Assembly (NCBI RefSeq): GCF_034424625.1
Contig: NZ_CP139976.1
Coordinates: forward strand, 5,022,001 to 5,086,000
Source: Janthinobacterium lividum
GTDB lineage: Bacteria; Pseudomonadota; Gammaproteobacteria; Burkholderiales; Burkholderiaceae_D
Direction: 5' to 3'
Length of the DNA stretch: 64,000 nt
Under the pieces are notes generated by a model. The model saw nothing but the letters and a program-made list of their open reading frames with translations. It searched no databases and was not told where the DNA came from. Position numbers and translations under genes: made by a program. Below are positions 42,697 through 50,540 of the stretch, in pieces (positions within the stretch are counted from its first letter, which is position 1; every line of letters starts with the position of its first letter).

Positions 42697-43841
42697 GTGG
42701 ACAGTCCCGCTTGCACGCGCACCTGGCACTGGCGCGGGATGCGCACCGTCGCCACCGTGCCCTGCGTCACCGTCGAACTGAGCTCGACCGTGCCACCGTG
42801 GGCCTTGACGAACATATTCACCGTGTACAGGCCCAGCCCCAGGCCCTGCCCCGTCCTGCGCTTCTCGCCCGCCTGCTGGAACGGTTCGAACAGGGTCGGC
42901 AGCAAGGCGGCCGGGATGACACCACGATTGGCAATGCGCAATTCAATGCTGTCGGCATCGCGTCCGTCCAGGGCCAGTTGCACCGGCGTGCCCGCCTCGC
43001 CATGCGTGATGGCATTGCATAACAGATTCGAGATGACTTGCGACAACAAGCCCGCATCACATTGCCCGTGCAGCTCGCCCACGCTGCTGATCTCGACCAG
43101 CGGGGCCTGGCCCGCCGTCTCGAACTCGTCGACGATGGCGCGCGCCAGCGCCAGGTAGTCGTGCGTGCTGCTGCGCAACTCCATCGTGCCCGAGCGGATG
43201 CGCGCCAGGTCCAGCAACTGGTCGACCATGCGGCCCATGCGCTTGGCGCTGCTTTCGATGCGCTGCGCCGTGACGACCACTTTAGGGTGGTCGCTCATCA
43301 TCGGCAACAGCATGGCGCCGTTCATCACCACCGACAGGGGCGTGCGCAAGTCGTGGCCCAGCACGGCCATGAACAGTTCATTGAGGTGCAGCGCATGCTT
43401 GAGCTCGTCGAGCTGGGCCGACAACTCGCGTTTCTGCTGGTACAGCTGGACCAGCACGGCCACCTTGCTTTGCAAGGCTTTCACGTCGATGGGCTTGTAC
43501 AGGAAATCGACGGCGCCCGCCTCGTAGCCACGGAAGCTGTAGCTCGGTTCACGCGACGCGGCCGTGAGAAAAATCAGGGGAATGCTGCGCGTGCGCTCGC
43601 TGCCGCGTATCAGCTCGGCCAGCTCGAAACCATCCATCTGCGGCATTTGCACGTCGATCAGGGCCAGCGCCACTTCATGCGTCAACAGCAATTCCAGCGC
43701 TTGCGCGCCCGAGCTGGCCTTCAGGATGATAATACCGGGCCGTGCCAGCACGGCTTCGGCGGCGACCAGGTTTTGCGCGATGTCATCAACGACGAGGATA
43801 TGGATAGGAGCGGTCACGGATCGGTCTTCAGGCATCGTCAC
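42693..43841 (-). CDS. Response regulator-histidine kinase fusion
   Basis: A 382-residue protein with a receiver domain first (Asp63 in LALIDVQMPQMDG), a short coiled coil (130-155), a dimerisation helix with His163 (LGHDLRTPLS) and an ATPase domain ending in GQGLGLGLYTVNMFVKAHGG. Such receiver-first kinases take phosphate from another kinase and relay it. A GTG at 43841 or an ATG two codons later could be the start; neither has a good ribosome site. The 84-base gap after cheB is the largest in the operon. It overlaps the hybrid kinase by four bases. Confidence 0.9.
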   Translation of the reverse strand: MTMPEDRSVTAPIHILVVDDIAQNLVAAEAVLARPGIIILKASSGAQALELLLTHEVALALIDVQMPQMDGFELAELIRGSERTRSIPLIFLTAASREPSYSFRGYEAGAVDFLYKPIDVKALQSKVAVLVQLYQQKRELSAQLDELKHALHLNELFMAVLGHDLRTPLSVVMNGAMLLPMMSDHPKVVVTAQRIESSAKRMGRMVDQLLDLARIRSGTMELRSSTHDYLALARAIVDEFETAGQAPLVEISSVGELHGQCDAGLLSQVISNLLCNAITHGEAGTPVQLALDGRDADSIELRIANRGVIPAALLPTLFEPFQQAGEKRRTGQGLGLGLYTVNMFVKAHGGTVELSSTVTQGTVATVRIPRQCQVRVQAGLST

Positions 43842-43925
43842 GGCAGAATGCCATAATGTTTTGATATGGAAATTAATATTGTTTCAGTCTTTGCATATAT
43901 ATTACACGCACTGTCATGCCCCCAT

Positions 43926-44543
43926 TCACTTGTCCTCCCCGTTGTCCAGCAGAGCCAGGCTGGCGGCCATCTGCGGCAAATCGAGCACGCGGTCGGCGCC
44001 GGCCCGCTTGAGCGCGGCGGCCGGCATGATGCCATAGCTGGCCCGCTGCGGGTCTTGCACCCAGGCACTGCCGCCCAGCTGCCGCACGCGCGCCAGGCCC
44101 GCCGCGCCATCGGCCGAGGCACCCGTCAGGATGATGGCCAGCATGGCGCGCCGGTAGGCGTACGCGGCTGTTTCCAGCAGAACATCGATGGACGGGCGCG
44201 AAAAATACACGGGCGCTTCCTGCGACAGGGAAAAACAGCCATCGGGTTCGACTTGCAGGTGGTAATCGGGTGGCGCGAAATAGACGGTGCCGCCCTGCAA
44301 GGGCTCCTTGTCCTGCGCTTCGCGCAAGGGCAGCTGGCAACGTTCGGCATACAGATGCGGCAACTGGCTCGAACGGCCCGGCGCCAGGTGCAGCACCACC
44401 ACCACGGCAGCGCGGCAGGTGGCGGGCAAGGCGCGCAGCACGATGCCCAGCGCTTCCACGCCGCCGGCCGAGGCGCCGATGGCGATCAGGCGCAGGCCGG
44501 CGGGCGGTGGCGCGACGTCGCTGGTCGGCAGCATGTCAGGCAC
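43926..44543 (-). CDS. CheB-type methylesterase domain protein (no receiver)
   Basis: A 205-residue protein consisting only of the CheB catalytic domain. The triad is Ser25 (GASAGG), His52 (VVLHLAPG) and Asp145 (GASADG). The N-terminal receiver of standard CheB is absent, so it cannot be activated by CheA phosphorylation. The GTG at 44543 overlaps the cheR stop by eight bases; an ATG at 44534 is an alternative. Downstream lies the receiver-kinase. Together they look like the unfused version of CheB/CheR-PAS-kinase proteins. Its target may be a receptor or another protein rather than a classical chemoreceptor. Confidence 0.9.
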   Translation of the reverse strand: MPDMLPTSDVAPPPAGLRLIAIGASAGGVEALGIVLRALPATCRAAVVVVLHLAPGRSSQLPHLYAERCQLPLREAQDKEPLQGGTVYFAPPDYHLQVEPDGCFSLSQEAPVYFSRPSIDVLLETAAYAYRRAMLAIILTGASADGAAGLARVRQLGGSAWVQDPQRASYGIMPAAALKRAGADRVLDLPQMAASLALLDNGEDK

Positions 44544-45360
44544 GCTGGAAGATGCGTTCAGCCGGACTCAGCTCGTTGAAGCTGGCCGCATGGCGGCTGA
44601 AGTGCAGGCTTTCCTTCATGCCCAGGCCCAGGAAGCCCCGGTTCACCAGCGCTTCATGGAACAGGCCCAGGCTGCGGTCCTGCAAGTCTTTATTGAAGTA
44701 AATCATGACGTTACGGCAGGAAACCATGTGCACCTCCGAAAACACGCTATCCGTCGCCAGGCTGTGGTCGGCGAAAACGAACTGGCGCCGCAAGCGCCGC
44801 TCAAAGATGGCGCCCTTGTAGGCGGCCGTGTAATAGTCGGACAGCGAGCGCTTGCCGCCCGCCAGCTGGTAATTCTCGCTGAACTGGGCGATGCGCTCGA
44901 TCGGATAGATGCCCGCTTCGGCCGCAGCCAGCGCTTCCACATTGATATCGGTCGCGTAAATCATGCTGCGCTCAAGCAAGCCCTCTTCTTCCAGCAAGAT
45001 GGCCAGCGACCACACCTCTTCCCCGCTGCTGCAGCCGGCCACCCAGATCTTGATGGAGGGATAGGTATGCAGGATGGGCACGACTTTTTCGCGCAAGGCA
45101 CGGAAATACGCGGGATCGCGGAACATTTCGCTCACTTGCACCGTGAAAAACTGCAGCATCTGCGCGAACATGGCCGGCTCGTGCAAGATGCGGTCCTGTA
45201 ATTGCGACAGGCTGGCGCAGCCGAAGCGCTCCATGGCCTGGCGCATGCGCCGGCGCAGCGACGCGACGGAATAGTCGCGGAAATCGTGCTGATACCGCAG
45301 CAGTATTCCCTCAAGCAATAACTTCAGTTCTATATCGAAAATATCGTCATCTAACAACAT
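44536..45360 (-). CDS. CheR-type protein-glutamate methyltransferase
   Basis: A 274-residue SAM-dependent methyltransferase. The N-terminal helical domain (LRRRMRQAMERFGC) and R-loop QVSEMFRDPAYF are followed by the SAM site IWVAGCSSGEEVWSLAI and the CRNVMIYFN motif. Start at 45360 fits GAGG just upstream, with ATG codons at 45369 and beyond as alternatives. It is the first gene of a four-gene overlapping operon. No chemoreceptor gene is nearby, so it may act in a signalling path separate from the cheZ-cheA pair at 16-19 kb. Confidence 0.9.
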   Translation of the reverse strand: MLLDDDIFDIELKLLLEGILLRYQHDFRDYSVASLRRRMRQAMERFGCASLSQLQDRILHEPAMFAQMLQFFTVQVSEMFRDPAYFRALREKVVPILHTYPSIKIWVAGCSSGEEVWSLAILLEEEGLLERSMIYATDINVEALAAAEAGIYPIERIAQFSENYQLAGGKRSLSDYYTAAYKGAIFERRLRRQFVFADHSLATDSVFSEVHMVSCRNVMIYFNKDLQDRSLGLFHEALVNRGFLGLGMKESLHFSRHAASFNELSPAERIFQRA

Positions 45361-45499
45361 CCACCTCATCGGATACCAGACCGTTGAACACAGTGCAACG
45401 CACACCATGCAGCACTGCCAAATGCTAGCAGATCGTCGGGGATTATCCCGCAGGAAAAGCGTCAGTTAGGTACGCTGGCGTACGCTAGACCCACTTTTT

Positions 45500-46492
45500 T
45501 CACGCGTCCACGCCCTTCATGCCCTCCTCCGTGTAGCGCGCGCCCGCCGCCATGCCCAAGGGAAAGGCCGCGTTCATCGCCGCCAGTTCGGCCCCGTCCA
45601 GATGCACGGCCAGCGCGCCGAGGTTGTCGTGCAGGTAGGCGATGCGCTTGGTGCCGGGAATGGGAATGATGTCGTCGCCTTGCGCCAGCAGCCAGGCCAG
45701 CGCCAACTGGGCCGGGGTGCAGCCTTTTGCGCGCGCGATGCCCTTGACTTGCGCAACGATGGCCTGGTTGCGCGCCAGGTTTCCCGCCGCGAAACGGGGA
45801 TTGAACTGGCGAAAGTCGCCCGCGTCGAGACTGGCCGCATCGGCAATGACCCCCGTCAGGAAACCGCGCCCCAGCGGGCTGTAGGCAAAGAAACTGGCGC
45901 CTACTTCGCGGCAGGCGGCCAGCACGCCCTGCTCCGGTTCGCGCGTCCACAGCGAATATTCGCTCTGCACGGCCGCCACGGGGCAGAGCGCCGCCGCGCG
46001 CAACAGGGTGGCGGCACTTACTTCGCACAGGCCCACGGCGCGGATCTTGCCCTCTTGCAGCAGCTGCGCCAGCGCCCCCATCGATTCCTCCAGCGGCGTC
46101 TCCAGGTTCAGGCGGTGCAGGTAGAACAGGTCGATGCTCTCCACGCCCAGGCGCGCCAGCGACGCTACACATGCCTGGCGGATGTAGGCGGGGGAATTGT
46201 CGACGCGGCGCGCATAACTGCCCGCCTCGCGCGCCAGGCCGCACTTGGTGGCGACCAGGGCTTGTCCCCGATGGCTGACCAAAAAGCGCCCCAGCAATTG
46301 CTCGTTGTGGCCGAAACCGTAGGCGTCGGCCGTGTCGAACAGGGTCACGCCCGCCGCCAGCGCCGCTTCCAGGGTGGCCAGCGATTGCGCCTCGTCCGTC
46401 GCGCCATAGAATTCCGACATGCCCATGCAGCCCAGGCCCAATGCCGAGCTGGTCAAGCCGCTATGGCCAATGTATCGTTGTTGCAGTTGCAT
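45500..46492 (-). CDS. Aldo/keto reductase
   Basis: A 330-residue NADPH TIM-barrel oxidoreductase. Catalytic tetrad visible: Asp53 and Tyr58 (FDTADAYG), Lys83 (VATKCG), His126 (FYLHRLN). The C-terminal IPIPGTKRIAYLHDN segment binds the NADP phosphate. Of the YajO/Tas-like subgroup by length and motifs. GGGAG precedes the ATG. Divergent from a LysR gene whose predicted operator lies between them, so LysR probably controls it. The physiological substrate cannot be told from sequence. Confidence 0.94.
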   Translation of the reverse strand: MQLQQRYIGHSGLTSSALGLGCMGMSEFYGATDEAQSLATLEAALAAGVTLFDTADAYGFGHNEQLLGRFLVSHRGQALVATKCGLAREAGSYARRVDNSPAYIRQACVASLARLGVESIDLFYLHRLNLETPLEESMGALAQLLQEGKIRAVGLCEVSAATLLRAAALCPVAAVQSEYSLWTREPEQGVLAACREVGASFFAYSPLGRGFLTGVIADAASLDAGDFRQFNPRFAAGNLARNQAIVAQVKGIARAKGCTPAQLALAWLLAQGDDIIPIPGTKRIAYLHDNLGALAVHLDGAELAAMNAAFPLGMAAGARYTEEGMKGVDA

Positions 46493-46567
46493 GTAGATCT
46501 CCCTTACGTTGACTCAATGCAGCCAGTCTAGGCCGCACCGGCTGGCGGGGGAATGCGCGATTTCGTG

Positions 46568-46582
46568 ATACCTTTCTGGTAT
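46568..46582. promoter_or_regulatory. Candidate LysR operator overlapping the lysR start codon
   Basis: ATACC-TTTCT-GGTAT is a perfect inverted repeat with the T-N11-A pattern of LysR boxes. Its right half covers the first two bases of the lysR ATG (46581). It lies about 76 bases upstream of the aldo/keto reductase start. Confidence 0.6.
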
Positions 46583-47471
46583 GAGAGCCCTCGATACCCA
46601 TGCCTTGACCCTGTTTTGCGCCGTCGCCCGCTGCCTGAACTTCCGCCAGGCGGCAGAACAGTTGCACATGACCCAGCCGCCCTTGTCGCGCGCCATCAAG
46701 GGGCTGGAAGAGCGGCTGGGCACGCGCCTGTTCGAGCGCGACACGCAGGGCGTGGCCTTGACGCAGGCGGGCCGCACCCTGCTGCCGCAGGCGCTGCACA
46801 TCCTCGATTTGCTGGAGACGGCGCAAGAATCGCTGCAGCGTGACAGCGCGCCCGCGCGCCTGCGCCTGGGCCTGACGAGTGCCGTGGCGGCCGGCCTGTT
46901 CCGCCCGCTGCTGGCGGCGCTGGAGGGGCAACTGGGCAATATTCGCCTGGAACTGACGGCCGCACCATCGCCGCGCCTGGTCGCGGCCGTGCGCAAGGGC
47001 CAGCTGGACGCGGCCCTGCTTGCCTTGCCCAGCGCCACGTTCGAGCTGGCCGTGCAGCCGCTGGCGCGCCAGCCCATGATGCTGGCCCTGCCCGCCGGGC
47101 ACCGGCTGGCGAAAAAGCGCAAGCTCAGCCTGGCCGACATCGCGGCAGAATCGATTTACTGGTTCGAACGGGCGCGCCAGCCCGCCTTCTTCGACCATTG
47201 CCAGGTAGTTTTCCGCCGGCATGGTTTCGCGCCGTTTTTCCTGCGCGAAGCGCCCGACCACCATGTGCTGCTCGGCGATGTGGCGGCCGGCAAGGGCATG
47301 GCCCTGCTGGCCGATTCCTTCCGCGCGCTGCGCCTGGCCGGCGTGGTCTACCGGCCATTGCTGGAAGGCGAGGAATTGGCGGCCGGCATCGGCCTGGCCT
47401 GGCGGGAAGAGCACGGCCATGCGGCCCTGCCCCTGCTGCGCCAGCTGGCGCAAGAACATCTGAAAAAATGA
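46581..47471 (+). CDS. LysR-family transcriptional regulator
   Basis: A 296-residue LysR regulator. The N-terminal helix-turn-helix (FRQAAEQLHMTQPPLSRAIK, then GLEERLGTRLFERDTQG) is complete, followed by the linker helix and the two-lobed effector domain. Divergent from the aldo/keto reductase gene. No ribosome site precedes the ATG, and a candidate operator covers it, which suggests autoregulation. The effector is unknown. Confidence 0.94.
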   Translation: MRALDTHALTLFCAVARCLNFRQAAEQLHMTQPPLSRAIKGLEERLGTRLFERDTQGVALTQAGRTLLPQALHILDLLETAQESLQRDSAPARLRLGLTSAVAAGLFRPLLAALEGQLGNIRLELTAAPSPRLVAAVRKGQLDAALLALPSATFELAVQPLARQPMMLALPAGHRLAKKRKLSLADIAAESIYWFERARQPAFFDHCQVVFRRHGFAPFFLREAPDHHVLLGDVAAGKGMALLADSFRALRLAGVVYRPLLEGEELAAGIGLAWREEHGHAALPLLRQLAQEHLKK

Positions 47472-47539
47472 GGGCCGGGCACGGATGCGCCAGACGCGCT
47501 ACCATGGCGCCTTCCCCATTTTCGAGCGCCACCACGACC

Positions 47540-48049
47540 ATGACGTTTACCATCAGCGACGCCGCCTACGGCACCGATACTCCCGCAGCCAAGCAAGCCA
47601 TGTATGCGGACCTGCGCTCCCAGCTGCAAGGCTTGCTGTCGGGCGAGAGCGACTTCATCGCCAATACGGCCAACTTCAGTTCGCTGGTCTTCAATACGAT
47701 GCCGGGTCTCAACTGGGCCGGCTTTTACTTCCTGAAAGGCGAGGAACTGGTGCTGGGTCCGTTCCAGGGCAAGCCGGCCTGCATCCGCATCAAGAAGGGG
47801 CGCGGCGTGTGCGGCACCACCGTGGTCGAAGGCAAGTCCATCGTCGTGCAGGATGTGCACGCGTTTCCCGGCCACATCGCCTGCGACGTCAATTCCCGTT
47901 CGGAACTGGTGGTACCCGTGTTTGCGAACGGCCAGATCATCGGCGTGTTCGACCTCGACAGCCCCTTGCCCGGCCGCTTCGACGATGTCGACGCGCAGGG
48001 CGTCGAATCGCTGGTGCGCGTGCTGGAAGCGGCTATCGTCGCCGAGTAA
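47540..48049 (+). CDS. msrC: Free methionine-(R)-sulfoxide reductase (GAF domain)
   Basis: A 169-residue single-GAF enzyme that reduces free methionine-R-sulfoxide. The three key cysteines are Cys81 (KPACIR), Cys91 (GRGVCGT) and Cys115 (GHIACDVNS), matching E. coli Cys84, Cys94 and Cys118, the last catalytic. The rest (NWAGFYFL, SELVVPVFANGQIIGVFDLDS) is diagnostic. The ATG at 47540 gives the standard N-terminus; no clear ribosome site. It lies 68 bases after lysR and converges on a methyltransferase gene with three bases between stops. Confidence 0.94.
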   Translation: MTFTISDAAYGTDTPAAKQAMYADLRSQLQGLLSGESDFIANTANFSSLVFNTMPGLNWAGFYFLKGEELVLGPFQGKPACIRIKKGRGVCGTTVVEGKSIVVQDVHAFPGHIACDVNSRSELVVPVFANGQIIGVFDLDSPLPGRFDDVDAQGVESLVRVLEAAIVAE

Positions 48050-48053
48050 TTAA

Positions 48054-48650
48054 CTAGTTGCCCGCCTTGACGGCGATGAATTCGCCCTTGCCGACCGTCG
48101 CCAGGCACGCCGTGTAGCGGCTGTCGGCGCGGATGGCCTCGATAAAACCGGCCATGTCCGCGTAGTGCGAACTGGCGTTGTCGACCACCAGCACGCCGCC
48201 GGCCGCCAGCACGCGGTCCAGCTGCGGCCACCAGGACTCATATTGCTGACGCGCGGAATCGAGGAAGATGAAATCGTAGGCGCCGTCGGCCGCATCGCGC
48301 AGCACGTCGCCCGCGTCCGCCAGCAACTGGCCGATCACGCCCTGCAATTGCGCGCGCACAAAGTTGGCATGCGCCATGTCGAACTTGTCCTGCGCCTTTT
48401 CCACCGTCACCACACTGCCGCCCAGCGCCTGTACCGCGCGCGCCAGCCACAGGGTGGAATAACCGTTCGAGGTGCCGATTTCCAGCACCCGCCGCGCACC
48501 GCGCGCGTGCACCATCACGGCCAGCAATTCGCCCGTGTCGCGCGTGATGTTGAGCATGCGGCTGGCCCGCTCCACATGCGCCGCGTCATTGGCGTTGCCG
48601 AATGCTTCCAGTTCGCTTAATAAGGTATCGAGGGTATCGATGCTGTGCAT
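48054..48650 (-). CDS. SAM-dependent O-methyltransferase family protein
   Basis: A 198-residue methyltransferase of the catechol-O-methyltransferase-like (family 3) type. SAM motif I VLEIGTSNGYSTLWLA, acidic VVTVEKAQDK, motif with FIFLDSARQQYESWW and VVDNASSHYAD. AAGGAGG precedes the ATG. The substrate is not predictable. Neighbours (msrC, a permease) give no clue. Confidence 0.9.
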   Translation of the reverse strand: MHSIDTLDTLLSELEAFGNANDAAHVERASRMLNITRDTGELLAVMVHARGARRVLEIGTSNGYSTLWLARAVQALGGSVVTVEKAQDKFDMAHANFVRAQLQGVIGQLLADAGDVLRDAADGAYDFIFLDSARQQYESWWPQLDRVLAAGGVLVVDNASSHYADMAGFIEAIRADSRYTACLATVGKGEFIAVKAGN

Positions 48651-48688
48651 GCCGCCTCCTTGTGCAAAGCATCAGCATAGCAAGAAAA

Positions 48689-49579
48689 CTAGGCTTTGGC
48701 ACGGCGCAGGGGGCGCTTCAGGTATTGCACCATCACCACGCCCAGCAAGGTCACGCCGCCGCCGATCACATCGTAGCTGTGCAAGGTTTCACCGAGGAAC
48801 AGCATGGCGATGATCACCGTGAACACGGGCAGCAGGTTCATCAAAGTGGTGGCGCGGCTCGGTCCCAGCTTGGCCAGGCCATGCATCCACAAGAACGGCG
48901 CGATGATGGACGCGGGGATGCCGGCAAACAGCACCAGCGGCAAGCCGGCGCCGGTCACGGGCGGCGCGGACTGGCTCAGGTAATACACGAACAGCACGGG
49001 CACGGCGCACCACACCTGGATCAGCAGCGAGTGCCAGTTATTCAGGGGAATCTTCCAGCGCTTGAGCAGCACGCCATAGCCCGCATACGACAGGCAGGCA
49101 AGCAGCATCAGGGCGTCGCCCACGGCCGCGCCATGGGAAATCAGGGCGGCCAGATCGCCATGGCTGAGCAGATAGCCGAGTCCCAGCAGCGACACGAGGC
49201 CGCCAAACACGCCGCCCACGGTGGGCGCCTCTTTCAACAACAGCACGGACAGGCCCACGGCCAGCAGCGGCATCAGGGAAGCGAGGATGCCCATATTCGT
49301 CGCCGTCGTCGTTTGCGCGGCAATGTAGGCGAGGCACTGGTACATGACCATGCCCAACATCCCCAGCACAAACAGTTTTCCCAGATACGGTTGCACCACG
49401 GCCCGCTGCTTCCACACGGCGCGGCTGAAGACCAGCGCCAGCAGCACGCCGGCCAGCAGCCAGCGGTAGAACGAGATGGCGGCCGGATCGATCACGCCCA
49501 CGGCCATCTTGCTGACGATGGTATTGATGGCCCAGATCAGCACGGCGATCACGGGAAACAGGTAATGCCTGGTTTGCAT
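48689..49579 (-). CDS. EamA/DMT-family transporter
   Basis: A 296-residue inner-membrane protein with ten predicted helices in two EamA repeats, drug/metabolite transporter superfamily. It begins MQTRHYLFPVIAVLIWAINT and has PAAISFYRWLLAGVLLALVF in the first repeat. The ATG at 49579 has GGAG nine bases upstream; the longer frame from 49630 lacks one. Divergent from an AraC gene 101 bases away, which probably regulates it. Likely exports a small metabolite or amino acid. Confidence 0.92.
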   Translation of the reverse strand: MQTRHYLFPVIAVLIWAINTIVSKMAVGVIDPAAISFYRWLLAGVLLALVFSRAVWKQRAVVQPYLGKLFVLGMLGMVMYQCLAYIAAQTTTATNMGILASLMPLLAVGLSVLLLKEAPTVGGVFGGLVSLLGLGYLLSHGDLAALISHGAAVGDALMLLACLSYAGYGVLLKRWKIPLNNWHSLLIQVWCAVPVLFVYYLSQSAPPVTGAGLPLVLFAGIPASIIAPFLWMHGLAKLGPSRATTLMNLLPVFTVIIAMLFLGETLHSYDVIGGGVTLLGVVMVQYLKRPLRRAKA

Positions 49580-49610
49580 GCAAAGAACTCCAATATTCAA
49601 GACCGTCATT

Positions 49611-49639
49611 TTCGCATGGTCTGATTCCATGGATATAAT
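49611..49639 (+). promoter_or_regulatory. Candidate sigma-70 promoter for the araC-type gene
   Basis: TTCGCA, 17 bases, TATAAT (49634-49639, perfect -10). The predicted start of transcription near 49646 gives a leader of about 35 bases with AGGACAAAG before the ATG. Confidence 0.55.
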
Positions 49640-49680
49640 GAATACCGGACAAATGATGCGAAGAACAGGACAAAGACACC

Positions 49681-50460
49681 ATGGCCAGCAACCAGCATTT
49701 CCCCGCCGTTTCCGACGCCCTGCCCTATCCCGTGTATTTCCGCCTCGACGATTACCACGCGCACCAGCAATTCGATTACCAGAGCCATCCGTGGGGCCAA
49801 CTCACGTATTGCTCCACGGGCGTGATGGAAATCATGGTGGCGGGCCAGCGCTATCTGTCGCCGCCCCAGTACGCCGTGTGGATACCGCCCGAGACCTTGC
49901 ACGACGGCTATATCCGTCAGGATGTCGTATTTCACTCGGCCTATATCGATGCCAGCCTGTGCGCGCAGCTGCCGGCGCAGCCGTGCGCGCTGGTACTGAG
50001 TCCCTTGCTCAAAGCCATACTCGGCGACTTTGCCGAACGCGGCGTCACCACGCCCGCCACCCTGGCCGACCAGCGCCTGGCGCAAGTGCTGGTCGACCAG
50101 CTGCAGCTGGCGCCGTGCAGCCGCAACTACCTGCCGGGCAGCGACGAGCCCGTCATCGCGGCGCTGCTGGCGGCCCTGCAGGCGGAGCCGGGCAGTAACC
50201 GCTCACTGGCAGAGTGGGCCGCGCAACTGCATGTCACGGAGCGCACCCTGGCGCGCCGCTGCCAGCGCGAACTGGGCATGCCGTTCGGCGAATGGCGCCA
50301 GCGCCAGCGTTTCCTGGCCGCCCTGCCCCTGCTGGAACAGGGAGACACCGTGCAAGCGATCGCGCTGGAACTGGGCTACAGCACGGCCTCCGCTTTCATC
50401 GCCATGTTCCGGCGCCAGAGCGGCGGCACGCCCGACCAGTTCCGCCGCGGCCTGCGCTGA
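49681..50460 (+). CDS. AraC-family transcriptional regulator
   Basis: A 259-residue regulator with an N-terminal cupin-like sensor (SHPWGQLTYCSTGVMEIMV; IPPETLHDGY) and a C-terminal pair of helix-turn-helix motifs (AAQLHVTERTLARRCQRELG; AIALELGYSTASAFIAMFRR). Of the type that controls divergent permease genes. Candidate promoter at 49611-49639. A weak ribosome site (AGGACAAAG) precedes the ATG. The inducer is unknown. Confidence 0.93.
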   Translation: MASNQHFPAVSDALPYPVYFRLDDYHAHQQFDYQSHPWGQLTYCSTGVMEIMVAGQRYLSPPQYAVWIPPETLHDGYIRQDVVFHSAYIDASLCAQLPAQPCALVLSPLLKAILGDFAERGVTTPATLADQRLAQVLVDQLQLAPCSRNYLPGSDEPVIAALLAALQAEPGSNRSLAEWAAQLHVTERTLARRCQRELGMPFGEWRQRQRFLAALPLLEQGDTVQAIALELGYSTASAFIAMFRRQSGGTPDQFRRGLR

Positions 50461-50540
50461 AAAAGCGGACCAGGGCTGTCGGCTTTGTCATATGGGGATG
50501 CTAAAATTCAAACATCTTTCCAGAGAGCAAAAGGACGCGC

